A stretch of DNA of 64,000 bases from Terriglobus aquaticus (GCF_025685415.1 NZ_JAGSYB010000001.1:1302001-1366000); one strand, 5' to 3'; numbered from the stretch's first letter, positions 42,687-53,204 are shown. Numbers and translations: made by a program. Notes: generated from the sequence alone by a model not told the origin.

Positions 42687-42981
42687 CGTTCTCCTCGTCC
42701 CCAGGAGGTTGGATGCGGTGACGGCGACGATGGTCCCCGGTTCAACCGATCACTGTGTTCGGTTCGAACGTTAGCGCTTACGTTGCCGGGAACGCCGAAT
42801 TGCGCCGGCTCCCGCCGCCAGCAATACATCTTTCAGTGCTTGCCAATCGTTCTCTCGTGCGCTTAGTATCCGACTCGCATCCGGTTCAGCCGCTTTTAAT
42901 GGGAGAGCCAGGCTGCCTGTTTTGAGTTAGTTGCGTTTACCTCAAAGCGGTGCGACACCGCCTGAACGGAGCCCAACCCAG

Positions 42982-43731
42982 ATGTCCTGGTACGCATATT
43001 GCATCGCGGAGAGAAGCGCTTTCCCCGAACTCCTCCGCCACCGCCGCCCCATGCCCCTTGAGCGCGTCTCGGGCCTCTTTGGCAATCAGATTTTCCTCTT
43101 CCCCGCCAGCGACTTGGCCATTGTCGTCTCCGAGCACAACCTGGAGGACGACACCCGCGTAGCTACGCCCGACAATCCTGACAAGCCGCAGCGCGACCAC
43201 GCCCGTGTCATTGCCGCGACCTTCAAGCATTCGCCGGTTCTGCCCTTCCGCTTCGGTACCAGCTTCCAGGATGATGATGCCCTGCGCCGAGCCGTCCGGT
43301 CCAATCACCGTCACTTCACCGACACGCTTGAGCGACTCCGCGGCAAAGCTGAGATGCATCTGAAGGTGCTCGTCGACGACAACTGCGCCGCCAGCAAGCC
43401 CGGCCTGCGCCAGCCCACCTCGACCGGTAAGGAATACCTCTCCAACCTGCGCGAAACCGCGTCAGCGCAACGTGAACGCCAGTCCCGCGCCCGTGCCCTC
43501 CAGGTGCAGATGCACCGCATGTTCCTTCCCATTGAGGAAGAAGTCACCTGCAAACGTGCCGGCGAAGGCAAGATGCTGCTCGACATCGCGCATCTGATCG
43601 ACTCCAAGTGCGTGGAGCGCTACCAAAACAAGTACTCCACCGCGACCAACGAACTGAAGGGCTGCCAGATGCAGCTCTCCGGTCCGTGGCCGCCCTACCA
43701 CTTCGTCCACCGCAATCACGCCCACGCGTAG
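42982..43731 (+). CDS. GvpL/GvpF-family protein
   Basis: 249 aa. Gas vesicle GvpL/GvpF pattern: YAYCIAERSAF, FPASDLAIVVSEHNLEDDTR, HARVIAATFKHSPVLPFRFG, RGKAEMHLKVLVDD, and LQVQMHRMFLPIEEEV, ending GPWPPYHFV. No other gvp gene occurs nearby, so it is an orphan; such orphans occur in many non-buoyant soil bacteria. ATG 42982 follows a longer upstream frame with poor coding character. Confidence 0.85.
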   Translation: MSWYAYCIAERSAFPELLRHRRPMPLERVSGLFGNQIFLFPASDLAIVVSEHNLEDDTRVATPDNPDKPQRDHARVIAATFKHSPVLPFRFGTSFQDDDALRRAVRSNHRHFTDTLERLRGKAEMHLKVLVDDNCAASKPGLRQPTSTGKEYLSNLRETASAQRERQSRARALQVQMHRMFLPIEEEVTCKRAGEGKMLLDIAHLIDSKCVERYQNKYSTATNELKGCQMQLSGPWPPYHFVHRNHAHA

Positions 43732-43751
43732 AAGAGTCCTGCACGGTAGCA

Positions 43752-43780
43752 GCAAGGCCCGCCGCCATGGCGGGCCTTGC
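43752..43780. terminator. Shared hairpin between convergent genes
   Basis: GCAAGGCCCGCC / GGCGGGCCTTGC, a 12-bp perfect stem with a 5-nt loop, lies between gvpL/F-like and pgsA stops; likely stops both transcripts. Confidence 0.75.
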
Positions 43781-43817
43781 TCATTGAAATTCCTCAATCG
43801 TGCCTTCGGGACGAAAT

Positions 43818-44492
43818 CTACAGCCCCGGTCCGACAACGCCGCGGCGGCTCAAGACCTTCGCCGCCCGCGCGTTCTTCGCCGTCTGATCCACCTTGCTCC
43901 AGAACGCCGCGAAGTAGTCCACGGCACTGATGATCGACACAACCGTCATCCAGTAGATTGCCGCGACCGCGATCCAGTGGACCGGCAGCATGAACCAGCC
44001 CGGCCCATTGCCGCCCATTAGGTTCGACCCCGGCCCAAACGTCCACTCCGTGTAGCCGCGATCGAAGATGCAGGCCACCACGCTGACAATCTGGATCACC
44101 GTCTTCAGCTTGCCAATGTCGCTCGCGTCGATGGTGAAGCCCTCGTTGGCCGCGATGGACCGCAACCCACTCACCAGGAACTCGCGACCGATCACGATCA
44201 CGGCGATCCATGGCTTCACCACGGCGGGGTCAAACGCGACCAGCACCACATATGCCGAGCAGACCAGCAGCTTGTCGGCCAGTGGATCGAGCAGCATGCC
44301 CATGGTTGTGATCTGCCCACGCCTGCGCGCCAGGTAGCCATCCAATCCGTCCGTCACACTTGCCGCGATAAACAGCAGCGACGCCACCCATTCCTGGGCA
44401 TGGCCATGCAGCGGCGAACTCGCCGACAGCAGCCAGATCAGCAGCGGTACCACCGCGATCCGGCTCAGCGTCATGGAATTGGGAAGATTCAC
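43818..44492 (-). CDS. pgsA: CDP-diacylglycerol-glycerol-3-P phosphatidyltransferase
   Basis: 224 aa integral membrane enzyme making phosphatidylglycerophosphate. Start LPNSMTLSRIAVVPLLIWLL is typical. The CDP-alcohol phosphotransferase motif D-G-x2-A-R-x8-G-x3-D-x3-D is seen as DGLDGYLARRRGQITTMGML then LDPLADKLLV. About five TM segments. The C-terminal part (INDVSII-like region, VDYFAAFWSKVDQTAKNARA) is slightly longer than usual. Confidence 0.93.
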   Translation of the reverse strand: MNLPNSMTLSRIAVVPLLIWLLSASSPLHGHAQEWVASLLFIAASVTDGLDGYLARRRGQITTMGMLLDPLADKLLVCSAYVVLVAFDPAVVKPWIAVIVIGREFLVSGLRSIAANEGFTIDASDIGKLKTVIQIVSVVACIFDRGYTEWTFGPGSNLMGGNGPGWFMLPVHWIAVAAIYWMTVVSIISAVDYFAAFWSKVDQTAKNARAAKVLSRRGVVGPGL

Positions 44493-44535
44493 GCCACCGC
44501 ACCCCTCCGCGAGCTCACAGCACCGGCAGGTGCCC

Positions 44536-45555
44536 TCATTCTGTCACACCCTCCGCCGTGTGGAATATCTTTACCGCGCCCGTGTTGACATCGATGCTCC
44601 ACGGTTCAGGCTTAGGCAGCATCATGGCACCATTGCGCACCTGCAATGGCATCCACAGATAGCGCGAGTCCCACAGTGCCTGCGGCTTCCAGATGTCCCC
44701 AATGAAGATCACAGCGTCCGGGCGGCCATCGCGGCCAGCCACCTTCAGCAGCTCCGCGCTCTGGCCGCCATACGTGTTCATCTCTGGCGGAGCAAGATTC
44801 TGAAACGTCGACCACGGCCCTGCCAGTGACTTCGCCGTCGCGTACACATCCGGGTTCGGCTTCCAACCCGTCATGTGCGACCCGATGCAGAAGTACAGGC
44901 CGCCCGTCCGCACCACGGCCCCACCCTCCAACGGCGCCGGCACAAACGCCGTCTTCTCGACAACTTCCAGAGCATCCGCGCTCAGCTTCGCGATGAAGAA
45001 GCCCTTGGTCGGCCGAGCTTCAAAGATCAGGTAGTTCGTGCCATCGTCGTCCACAAACTGGCCGATGTCCCGGCTTTCCTCGCCCAGCGGCCGAAAATGC
45101 TTCACTAGCGTGTACGGCCCTTCCATCCGGTCGGCAACCGCGACGCCGACCTCCGCAGCCTTGTAGGCCGCGTCCAGATGCACATACATCACGTAACGGT
45201 GCTTCGATCCGGGTGCCGCGACAAAGACCTTGGGCCGTTCCAGTTGCCAGTCCGTCCCATACTGCGCGACGTACTCCGCAGGCTCACCCATCTCCAGCGC
45301 GCGTCCCCGGTCCTCCCAGGTCATCAGGTCTCTGGAGCGATACACGTGCACCGCCCGTCGCTCCTTAGGTAGGTCCTGCGACCGGTCTTCACCAAACCAG
45401 TACCAGTACGCACCCTCCGGCGTCACGCCGCCGCCATGCGCCTGGATGACCTTGCCACTGGTGTCGCGCCACACGGCGCCCGGCACAACGCGCTGCGCCA
45501 CAGCGCTCGTTGCGGTCAGTGAGAGTAAAGCAAATCCGACCAAGTGCCGACGCAT
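44536..45555 (-). CDS. Exported GH43-like beta-propeller hydrolase
   Basis: 339 aa with signal peptide (HLVGFALLSLTATSAVAQRV). It resembles the GH43 subfamily of galactan/arabinan enzymes: WRDTSGKVIQAHGGGVTPEG, AYWYWFGEDRSQ, VHVYRSRDLMTWEDRG, ERPKVFVAAPGSKHRYVMYV, VAVADRMEGPYTLVKHFRPL, SRDIGQFVDDDGTNYLIFEA and GLYFCIGSHMTGWKPNPD. Acidic residues in these blades fit the catalytic set but were not verified. Probably a periplasmic or secreted polysaccharide-degrading enzyme. Confidence 0.85.
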   Translation of the reverse strand: MRRHLVGFALLSLTATSAVAQRVVPGAVWRDTSGKVIQAHGGGVTPEGAYWYWFGEDRSQDLPKERRAVHVYRSRDLMTWEDRGRALEMGEPAEYVAQYGTDWQLERPKVFVAAPGSKHRYVMYVHLDAAYKAAEVGVAVADRMEGPYTLVKHFRPLGEESRDIGQFVDDDGTNYLIFEARPTKGFFIAKLSADALEVVEKTAFVPAPLEGGAVVRTGGLYFCIGSHMTGWKPNPDVYATAKSLAGPWSTFQNLAPPEMNTYGGQSAELLKVAGRDGRPDAVIFIGDIWKPQALWDSRYLWMPLQVRNGAMMLPKPEPWSIDVNTGAVKIFHTAEGVTE

Positions 45556-45624
45556 CGCTACCCCCCTCTCTCAACGTAAACCGGCGACGCACTGCGCCGC
45601 CGGTCGCTGCGCCCGTGCGGACAG

Positions 45625-46953
45625 CTACGCGTAGATACCGCGCTGCTTCGTCGTATACGCGACACGATCAATCGCCAGCATATAGCTCGCGATGCGATTG
45701 TTCACCTCGTGCGACTCCGCATAGCGAATCACATCGGTGAAGCTCGCCATCATGATGCGGTCCAGACGATCGTTCACCTCGTCTTCGGTCCAGAAATACC
45801 CCATGCGGTCCTGCACCCATTCGAAGTAACTGGCCGTCACCCCGCCCGCATTCGCCAGGATGTCCGGCACGACGAACACGCCATTGCTTGCCAGGATCTC
45901 GTCTGCTGCGGGCGTGGTCGGCCCGTTCGCGCCTTCGCACACAATCTTTGCGCGAACCCTTCCTGCGTTGCGGCTGGTCAAGACGTTTTCCGTCGCGGCC
46001 GGGATCAGGATCTCGCATTCGCTGGTGATCAGGTCGGCGGAGTCCGCCGCCTCGGCTCCCGCAAAGCCGTGAATCGTCCCTGCCTTGCGACGATGCTCCA
46101 GCAGCGCCGGGATGTTGATGCTCACCGAGTTGTAGAGACCGCCATCCCATTCGGCGATCCCGACCACGCGGTAGCCCTTTTCCTGCAGCAGCAGAGCCGC
46201 ATTCGACCCCACGTTGCCGAAGCCCTGCACGATCACGCGGCAGTCACCGGGCAGCATGCCCAGGTAGCGAAGACTTTGATCGCAGGCCACGCTCACGCCG
46301 CGGCCCGTTGCAGCAGTGCGCCCGCGCGATCCGCCAATGTTCACCGGTTTGCCGGTTACTACACTGGTCACCGTCTGCCGCATGTGCATGGAGTAAGTGT
46401 CCATGATCCACGCCATGGTCTGTTCGTTGGTGTTCATGTCCGGCGCCGGAACGTCCTTCTCCGGCCCAATAAACTCGACCAGTTCGCTGGTGTAGCGCCG
46501 GGTCAGCCGCTCCAGCTCGCCCTGGCTCATGCGCTTCGGATCACAGATGACGCCGCCCTTGGCTCCGCCAAACGGAATGTTCACGACGGCGCACTTCCAG
46601 GTCATCCAGCTTGCCAAGGCCCGCACCTCGTCCAGGCTCACGTCGGGCGCATAGCGAATGCCGCCCTTGGCCGGCCCGCGCGCCACCGAGTGCTGCACAC
46701 GATAACCGGTGAACACCTCCACCTTGCCGTCGTCCATCAACACCGGGAAGTGCACAATGATTTCGCGGGAAGGCTGCCGCAGCATCTTCCAGATTCCCTC
46801 GTCCAGCCCCAGCTTCTGCGCGGCAAAGTCGAAGCGCGCCGCCTGTGCCTCCCAGGGATTCAACTCCTTGCTCATCGCGGCGCTTGCCGCCGCGCCCGCT
46901 GCTTCCGGGTTTTGCGATTCTTCTGCCTTCAACTCCAGTTCTGCTACTGCCAT
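45625..46953 (-). CDS. Glu/Leu/Phe/Val dehydrogenase (glutamate dehydrogenase)
   Basis: 442 aa from ATG 46953 (a longer frame reaches 47127 but looks non-coding). It oxidatively deaminates glutamate to 2-oxoglutarate with NAD(P)+. Family landmarks: [36 protein letters not shown] (catalytic Lys region), [40 protein letters not shown], the Rossmann segment [20 protein letters not shown], and [16 protein letters not shown]. An N-terminal extension of about 30 residues is Ala/Glu-rich. Confidence 0.93.
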   Translation of the reverse strand: MAVAELELKAEESQNPEAAGAAASAAMSKELNPWEAQAARFDFAAQKLGLDEGIWKMLRQPSREIIVHFPVLMDDGKVEVFTGYRVQHSVARGPAKGGIRYAPDVSLDEVRALASWMTWKCAVVNIPFGGAKGGVICDPKRMSQGELERLTRRYTSELVEFIGPEKDVPAPDMNTNEQTMAWIMDTYSMHMRQTVTSVVTGKPVNIGGSRGRTAATGRGVSVACDQSLRYLGMLPGDCRVIVQGFGNVGSNAALLLQEKGYRVVGIAEWDGGLYNSVSINIPALLEHRRKAGTIHGFAGAEAADSADLITSECEILIPAATENVLTSRNAGRVRAKIVCEGANGPTTPAADEILASNGVFVVPDILANAGGVTASYFEWVQDRMGYFWTEDEVNDRLDRIMMASFTDVIRYAESHEVNNRIASYMLAIDRVAYTTKQRGIYA

Positions 46954-47181
46954 ACCAAGACGCCTATACCTTTCTTCCGGTGCACCGCCACAGGCCGCGC
47001 ACCTCTCATCTGACGCGGTGGGCAGGTCTCGCGACGCCAATGTCGTCAACGGACATGTGCAGACGAGGAGACGCTCCAACGGACAAACTTTGCGAAGATA
47101 CGCCCTGCTGTAGTGGATTGGCAACACGCGGGAGCGCTCCGCTGCTGCCTGCGGAGGTTCGTTTTGGCACGCGATTCCGCG

Positions 47182-49410
47182 CTACTCGGCCGTCGGCAAA
47201 AACATGCTGAATACTGTGCCGTGCATGACCGGGTGCTGCGTGGAACGCACCCACAAATGGCCCTGATGCCGCTCCACAATACCTTTCGAGATCCAGAGCC
47301 CCAGGCCGTTCCCGTTCAGACCTTTGGTCGTGTAGAACGGCTCAAAGATCCGACTGGCCGTATCCCGAGACATGCCATGCCCCGTATCTGCCACGGCAAT
47401 CCGCACGCCCGGGGTGTCGGATCGCAGGTCGAAGGCGTCGTGCGCCCGCAACAACAGCCGTCCCCCGGTCCGCATGGCGTCGATCGCGTTGGCGATCAAG
47501 TTGTTCAACACCTGCCGGATGTCGTTCTCAAAGCAGAAGACCTTGCGCGCCGTACTGTAGCTCGCCTCCACGTGAATGCCGCTGTTGACCAGCCGGCCGG
47601 CGTACAGGTTCAGCACCGGATCGATCAACTGCGCTGCCGTGACCGCCGTGGGGTTATCGGCCTGCCGATGGAAGCGCAGAGTCTGCGTCGCAATCTGCGA
47701 CACGCGGCACAGTTCATCCTGCGCCAGCCGCAGGTAGCTCTGGGTCGTCTCGTTCAGGTTTTCATCCGACAGCGACAGGTAGAGCAGGTTCGTCACTGCC
47801 TCAAGCGGGTTGTTGATCTCATGCGAGATGGACGACGCCAGTCGCCCCACCGCTGCCAGCTTTTCGCTCTGTACCAGAGCCGCCTCGGCCTTCCACAACT
47901 GCGTGATCTCCAGCACCGCCGCGCTGATGGCTCGCACCGAGCCGTCTTCGGCAAACACCGGCGAGTAGTTCACGTTGAACGATCGCTTCTCGCCCGGCCG
48001 AGCGTGAAACTCGGTGGTAAACGTCAGGTCGCGCACGGTCTCGCCCTGGGCCACCCTGGCAAACATGGCGGGAACCAGCTCGGTGGCTACCACCTCCTGG
48101 AAGCGCCGGCCCAGGATCTGTTCCCGAGGCAAACCGATGATTTCTGCCTGCCTCTGGTTCACCTGCAGGTACCGGAACTCCTTCGGCTCAAACAAAGCGA
48201 GGCCCACCGGCGCCGTGTCATACACGGCCTGCAACTCGCGCCGCCGGCGTTCCGTCTCAGCCTGCTGGGCTTCCAACTGCTCGCGCGCCATCTTTGCATC
48301 GTGAATGTCGTTCGCGATGCCCAGCCACATGGTGATCGCCCCGGAGTCGTCCCGCACCGGCACTGCCTGCAGCCGCCACCAGCGCGATGCCCGGTCTTGG
48401 GCGCGAACCATCCGCGCCTCCACGTCATAGCTCTCGCCGGTCGCCACCGAGTGCAGCCAGGCAGACATCACCCGATCCCGGTCCAGCGGATCGAAGCCCC
48501 TCCGCCACTGCTGACCCGCAGAAACCTCCGCTGCGCCCAGGTACCGCAGGAAGCGCTGATTGGCATACGTGATCTCGCCGTCCGGCGACCCGGTCCAAAC
48601 GGCCTGCGGCCCCAGCTCCGTCAGCGCGCGATACTTCGCTTCGCTGGCGCGGATCGCTTCTTCGTCGTTGCGCTCTCGCGTCACGTCCCGAAAGATGAGA
48701 AGGATGCCTTCGTCTGACGGCCGCACCTGTACCGTGACCGTCACGTTCAACGGGTCACCATAACTCGCTTCGAACTCGGCCGACACCCGGTCGTTCATCG
48801 CCGCAAAATAATGCCGCATGAAGTTGGGACCTGGGTACATGATCCCGGGGAAAGCGTGGAACAGACCTCGCCCTACCACTTCGCCCATCGCATCGAGCAG
48901 GCGCCGACCCGCCCGGTTCACGAAGGTGATGATCCAGTCCCGGTCCACAGTCAGAATGCCGTCTGTAACCGAATCCATCACCTCCTGCATGCGCGACGCG
49001 TTTGCTTCCTTCTCCGCGTTCGCTTGCTTCAGCGCCGTAATGTCCGCGTAGTGCACGGCGATGCCCTCGCCCGCAGGAAACGCGCGGATTCTCAGCCAAA
49101 CATCGAACGGAGCATAGTACGTTTCCAGTTCCTGCGGAACGCGCTCCTCCATCACGCGCCGATACTTCTCTTCCAGCTCCGTTCCCACGGTGGTCGGAAA
49201 CAGCTCCCAGTGGGTCGGTCCGTGCAGGTCCGTAGGTTTGAATCTGCTGATCCGGCGACTCTGCTCATTTGCGAAGACGATGCGGTATTCGCGATCCATC
49301 AGCAAGAGGCCGTCACCTAGCGAATGGACCGCCTCCGCAAGGCTCTGACTCACATCCACAGGCATGACCGCCTGCGGTACCGCACTGACTTGCCGCTGCA
49401 TGGATGGCAT
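47182..49410 (-). CDS. Four-PAS sensor histidine kinase
   Basis: 742 aa cytoplasmic kinase without clear TM segments. Four PAS modules precede the kinase: about 25-130 (LGDGLLLMDREYRIVFANEQ), 145-245 (SVTDGILTVDRDWIITFVNR), 255-380 (ALTELGPQAVWTGSPDGEIT) and 400-510 (YDTAPVGLALFEPKEFRYLQ). HisKA has the phospho-acceptor His in GRLASSISHEINNPLEAVTN, HATPase has NNLIANAIDAM, VADTGHGMS and GNGLGLWISKGIVERH. No receiver or regulator gene adjoins it, so it is an orphan kinase. ATG 49365 is an alternative start. Confidence 0.92.
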   Translation of the reverse strand: MPSMQRQVSAVPQAVMPVDVSQSLAEAVHSLGDGLLLMDREYRIVFANEQSRRISRFKPTDLHGPTHWELFPTTVGTELEEKYRRVMEERVPQELETYYAPFDVWLRIRAFPAGEGIAVHYADITALKQANAEKEANASRMQEVMDSVTDGILTVDRDWIITFVNRAGRRLLDAMGEVVGRGLFHAFPGIMYPGPNFMRHYFAAMNDRVSAEFEASYGDPLNVTVTVQVRPSDEGILLIFRDVTRERNDEEAIRASEAKYRALTELGPQAVWTGSPDGEITYANQRFLRYLGAAEVSAGQQWRRGFDPLDRDRVMSAWLHSVATGESYDVEARMVRAQDRASRWWRLQAVPVRDDSGAITMWLGIANDIHDAKMAREQLEAQQAETERRRRELQAVYDTAPVGLALFEPKEFRYLQVNQRQAEIIGLPREQILGRRFQEVVATELVPAMFARVAQGETVRDLTFTTEFHARPGEKRSFNVNYSPVFAEDGSVRAISAAVLEITQLWKAEAALVQSEKLAAVGRLASSISHEINNPLEAVTNLLYLSLSDENLNETTQSYLRLAQDELCRVSQIATQTLRFHRQADNPTAVTAAQLIDPVLNLYAGRLVNSGIHVEASYSTARKVFCFENDIRQVLNNLIANAIDAMRTGGRLLLRAHDAFDLRSDTPGVRIAVADTGHGMSRDTASRIFEPFYTTKGLNGNGLGLWISKGIVERHQGHLWVRSTQHPVMHGTVFSMFLPTAE

Positions 49411-49465
49411 TTCCCAGCAGTGTAATCACGACAGACCAGACTTCGGCAATCCGTAGAATCACTGG

Positions 49466-50200
49466 ATGCCGCATCCACCGGAGAAGCCGGCTGCCACGTT
49501 CACACGATCGCAACGATGGCTCGTCCGCCTCGTGCCACCGCTGGCGGCGCTTGCCATCCGGCTTTTGTGCGCAACGCTTCGCTTTCACGAAGTGCTGGCG
49601 CCCGATGCACACCCGGCCGACCGCGATCGTCGCGCCGACCTTTATCCCTTCTGGCACAACTGTCTTCTGTTAGCTGCCTACCGATATCGCAACCTCGGCA
49701 TTCGCATTCTGATCTCGTCTTCGTTCGACGGTGAACTCATCGCGCGCACCGTTGCTCTGCTGGGCTTCGTGCCCGTGCGAGGATCCTCATCCCGCGGCGG
49801 CGCGGCCGGCCTGCTGGGCGTTGCACGAGCGCTTGCCGCCGGCCATAAGTGCGCCATCACCGCCGACGGTCCGCGCGGTCCCGCCTTTGTCGCCAAACCC
49901 GGCGCTGCCGCGATCGCCACCAACGCACTGGCGCAACGACGTCGTCAGAGCGATATCGGGCTTCAGAACGATTCGAACGCCGCACACGATCCCGACCCCA
50001 TCCTCATCAGTGCCTTCCACCTGGAGCCGCACCGCGCCTGGCGGCTGCGCTCCTGGGACGGCTTCCTCATTCCCAAACCGTTCAGCCGCGTCACAGTCGC
50101 CTGGCAAACGCCCCTGCCCGCGACCACGCCCGACCTCCAATCCGCCTTGCAACGCGCTCTCGACGAGGCTCGCCGCGTTGCCACCGAGCCCGCCCGCTGA
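49466..50200 (+). CDS. DUF374 lysophospholipid acyltransferase-like protein
   Basis: 244 aa of the DUF374/LPLAT family: RLVPPLAALAIRLLCATLRF (membrane-associated N-terminus), DLYPFWHNCLLLAAYRYRNL (H-x-x acceptor motif variant WHN), SSSFDGELIARTVALLGF, RGSSSRGGAAGLLGVARALA and ITADGPRGPAFVAKPGAAAI. Likely acylates a lipid precursor such as lipid A or a phospholipid. Divergent from the PAS kinase with 55 bp between starts; queA follows 37 bp downstream. Confidence 0.87.
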   Translation: MPHPPEKPAATFTRSQRWLVRLVPPLAALAIRLLCATLRFHEVLAPDAHPADRDRRADLYPFWHNCLLLAAYRYRNLGIRILISSSFDGELIARTVALLGFVPVRGSSSRGGAAGLLGVARALAAGHKCAITADGPRGPAFVAKPGAAAIATNALAQRRRQSDIGLQNDSNAAHDPDPILISAFHLEPHRAWRLRSWDGFLIPKPFSRVTVAWQTPLPATTPDLQSALQRALDEARRVATEPAR

Positions 50201-50236
50201 CTTGCCCGCCGGCTTGCACACTGCTCTCATACCTGA

Positions 50237-51367
50237 GTGCGCGTTTCCGACTTCCACTTCCATCTGCCGCCGGAGCTCATCGCCAAACATCCGCCCGCCG
50301 AACGCGACGCCGCTCGCATGCTCACCTTCGACCGTGCCACCGGGCAGACCGCCGACCGCTACTTCCGCGATCTGCCCGATCTGCTCAACCCCGGCGACCT
50401 CGTAATCTTCAACGACTCCCGCGTCATCCCCGCGCGACTCTTCGGTCGGCGCGCCGGCCTTCGCACGCAAACGAACTCGCCCGGCCCCAGCGGCACCATA
50501 GAAGTCCTACTAACCGAGCAGCTCAGCTCCACCGACTGGCGCACCCTGGTCAAACCCGCTCGCAAGGTCCAACCCGGCGAAACCCTCCTCTTCAGCGCGA
50601 AGGCCATGCAGCCGGAAACGACCCTCACCGCCGACGTCATGGCCGCCGGGGATCGCGGCGAACGCACCCTCCGGTTCCAGGACACCCCTGACTTCTTCGC
50701 CCGTCTTGACGCCCTTGGACACATCCCGCTGCCGCCGTATCTCCACCGCGCCGACACCGCCGAGGACCGCGCCCGCTACCAGACGGTCTACGCCGATCCG
50801 GCTCAACCCGGCTCCGCTGCCGCACCCACCGCGGGCCTCCACTTCACGCCCGCGATCCTTCACCGGCTTGACGAGCGCGGTGTTGAGACGGCAACCGTCA
50901 CCCTGCACGTAGGCCTGGGCACCTTTCAGCCCGTACACGTAGAAGACATCGCAGACATTCACCTACACGCCGAGCACTACACGCTTCCCGCCGCGACGGC
51001 AGACGCCATCAATCGGGCTCGCCGCGAAGGACGCCGGATCGTCGCCGTTGGCACCACCACCGTCCGCACCCTGGAGCACTGCGCCCGCGAGGCCGTTGCA
51101 CGCGCTTCCGCCGCCGACTGGCAGCTCCATCCTCACTCCGGCAGCACCAGCATCTTCCTCAGACCCGGCGACACCTTCCAGCTCGTGAACGCCCTGCTCA
51201 CCAACTTCCACCTTCCGGAATCCACGCTGCTTATGCTCGTCAGCGCCTTCGCCGCCCAGCGTTCCGATCCGCAGCAAGGCATCGCCCATGTACTCGCCGC
51301 CTACCGCCACGCAGTCCAGCAGCAATATCGCTTCTTCAGCTACGGCGACTGCATGTTCCTGCAGTAA
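50237..51367 (+). CDS. queA: tRNA preQ1-34 S-adenosylmethionine ribosyltransferase-isomerase
   Basis: 376 aa. It transfers the ribosyl part of AdoMet to preQ1 at tRNA position 34 in queuosine synthesis. Family markers: [106 protein letters not shown] and [13 protein letters not shown], and SLIFLRPGD-like [23 protein letters not shown] start. Slightly longer than usual because of an insert near residues 70-80. Confidence 0.95.
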   Translation: MRVSDFHFHLPPELIAKHPPAERDAARMLTFDRATGQTADRYFRDLPDLLNPGDLVIFNDSRVIPARLFGRRAGLRTQTNSPGPSGTIEVLLTEQLSSTDWRTLVKPARKVQPGETLLFSAKAMQPETTLTADVMAAGDRGERTLRFQDTPDFFARLDALGHIPLPPYLHRADTAEDRARYQTVYADPAQPGSAAAPTAGLHFTPAILHRLDERGVETATVTLHVGLGTFQPVHVEDIADIHLHAEHYTLPAATADAINRARREGRRIVAVGTTTVRTLEHCAREAVARASAADWQLHPHSGSTSIFLRPGDTFQLVNALLTNFHLPESTLLMLVSAFAAQRSDPQQGIAHVLAAYRHAVQQQYRFFSYGDCMFLQ

Positions 51368-51498
51368 CCAGCACTCGCTCTCCTTGCCGTCGAGCAACAA
51401 GTTCGCGAAACGCCATCTCACGCAATGGCGAAGAAATAGCGAAGACAGCGCGCCAGCTTGGGCCTACAATCACCAAACAAAGCGAGGTCCCCTAACCA

Positions 51499-53127
51499 AT
51501 GCCCAAGCTCACCTTCGCCGCCCAAGCCCGCACCGCCCTTTCCGGAAGTCAGAGGCCGCCCCTGCCAGGCGGTCAGCAGGACACCAAGCCGGTCCGGTCC
51601 TCCGCCCAGATAACCGTCTCCGTGATCGTTCGCCGCAAGCAGCCGCTGAACGCAAACGCGCTGGGCGAGCAGCGCCTTACCCGTGCCCAGTACAAGGCGC
51701 AGCACAGCGCCGATCCCGCCGCGCTCAAAGCCGTTCTCGCCTTCGCGAAGGAGTTCAACCTCTCCGCAGAGGCGGACGCTGCCCGCCGTACCGTACAACT
51801 CACCGGAACCGTTGCCGACATGCAGCGCGCCTTCGACGTCAAGTTGAGGCACCACGCCGCTGCCAATGGCGAAATCTACCGCGTCCGTCAAGGCGATATT
51901 TGCCTCCCCGAATCGCTGCAAGGGATAGTCGAAGCGGTGCTCGGTTTGGACAACCGCCCCCAGGCCAAGCCGCACTTCCGCATCCACAAGGGCGCGGCTC
52001 AGACGCCGGACGCGATCGTGCATCCACGAGCCACCAACACGTCCTTCACCCCCGTTCAGGTCGCTCAGCTCTACGGTTTGCCCCCAAACAGCAGGGCGAC
52101 CGGCCAGACCATCGCGCTCATCGAGCTTGGAGGCGGCTTCAAGACCGCTGACATTAAGGCCTACTTCCAAGGGCTGAACCTGCCCGTTCCCACGGTCACC
52201 GCCGTCTCGGTCGACAAAGGCAAGAACAAGTCCGACGGCCCCAACGGTGCCGACGGCGAGGTCATGCTCGACATTGAAGTGGCGGCCGCTGTTGCACCTG
52301 GAGCCAAGATCGTCGTCTACTTCGCCCCCAACACCGACCAGGGCTTCATCGACGCCATCACCACCGCCGTCCACGACACGGCCAACAAGCCGTCCGTCAT
52401 CTCCATCTCCTGGGGAGGCCCGGAGGATAGTTGGACCGCGCAGGCTCGCAACGCACTCGACCAGGCCTGCCAGTCGGCCGCCGCACTGGGCATCACCGTG
52501 CTCGCTGCCGCGGGAGACAGCGGATCCTCCGACGGTGAATCCAGCGGCAACCACGTCGACTTCCCTGCCAGCAGCCCGCACGTGCTTGCCTGCGGCGGCA
52601 CCAAGCTGACCGGCAGCGGCACAACCATCCAGTCAGAAGTTGTCTGGAACGAAACCGCGGCCAACGAGGGTGCCACGGGCGGCGGCATCTCCACCGTCTT
52701 CGCGCAGCCGTCCTGGCAAGCCGGCATCGCCGCCACGAAGTCCGGTCGCGGCGTCCCTGACGTCAGCGGCAACGCCGATCCGGCGACCGGCTACCAGGTC
52801 CGCGTGGACGGCCAGAACCTCGTCATCGGAGGCACCAGTGCCGTCGCTCCGCTGTGGGCCGGCCTGCTCGCCGTCGTCAATGCTCAAAGCAAGACAACCG
52901 TCGGCTTCGTCCAGCCCAGGCTGTATGCCGCAAACGGCAGTAGCAGCTTCCACGACATCACCAGTGGCAACAACGGCGCTTTCAAGGCAGGCCCGGGCTG
53001 GGACGCCTGCACCGGCCTGGGCTCACCCAACGTGCCCAACCTGATTACGCTGCTCGCGCAGTCCGCCTCCACGACGAAACCCACCAAGCCCAAACCGACC
53101 CGGAAGACCAGCGCAGCGACAAGTTAA
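51499..53127 (+). CDS. S53 (sedolisin/kumamolisin) peptidase with prodomain
   Basis: 542 aa. N-terminal pro-kumamolisin activation domain (about 35-160: ITVSVIVRRKQPLNANALGE, VQLTGTVADMQRAFDVKLRH). The catalytic domain has Glu254 and Asp258 in GEVMLDIEVAAAV, oxyanion Asp in AAAGDSGSSDGES, and the nucleophile Ser447 in GGTSAVAPLWAG. A C-terminal Ca2+ site is suggested by FHDITSGNNGAFKAGPGWDA. No signal peptide is evident, as in several secreted sedolisins exported after processing. Acid-active endopeptidase fitting acidophilic soil bacteria. Confidence 0.93.
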   Translation: MPKLTFAAQARTALSGSQRPPLPGGQQDTKPVRSSAQITVSVIVRRKQPLNANALGEQRLTRAQYKAQHSADPAALKAVLAFAKEFNLSAEADAARRTVQLTGTVADMQRAFDVKLRHHAAANGEIYRVRQGDICLPESLQGIVEAVLGLDNRPQAKPHFRIHKGAAQTPDAIVHPRATNTSFTPVQVAQLYGLPPNSRATGQTIALIELGGGFKTADIKAYFQGLNLPVPTVTAVSVDKGKNKSDGPNGADGEVMLDIEVAAAVAPGAKIVVYFAPNTDQGFIDAITTAVHDTANKPSVISISWGGPEDSWTAQARNALDQACQSAAALGITVLAAAGDSGSSDGESSGNHVDFPASSPHVLACGGTKLTGSGTTIQSEVVWNETAANEGATGGGISTVFAQPSWQAGIAATKSGRGVPDVSGNADPATGYQVRVDGQNLVIGGTSAVAPLWAGLLAVVNAQSKTTVGFVQPRLYAANGSSSFHDITSGNNGAFKAGPGWDACTGLGSPNVPNLITLLAQSASTTKPTKPKPTRKTSAATS

Positions 53128-53204
53128 CCTCGTGGCCCGATCCATGTGCGCAAGCTGCGTTCGTGGATCGGGCCGACCACCATCCGGACGGAACACATCA
53201 GGCC

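Noticed and set aside
42982-43731. Gas vesicle gene cluster
   Set aside because: Only a single GvpL/F-like protein; neighbours are a PPOX protein and pgsA.
45709-47013. Rightward open frame of 434 codons
   Set aside because: Exactly antisense to the well-supported glutamate dehydrogenase; His/Arg/Ala-rich shadow.
47113-48717. Rightward open frame of 534 codons
   Set aside because: Antisense to the four-PAS histidine kinase, with shadow-frame composition.
51418-52581. Leftward open frame of 387 codons
   Set aside because: Antisense to the S53 peptidase; Gly/Val/Asp-rich shadow.
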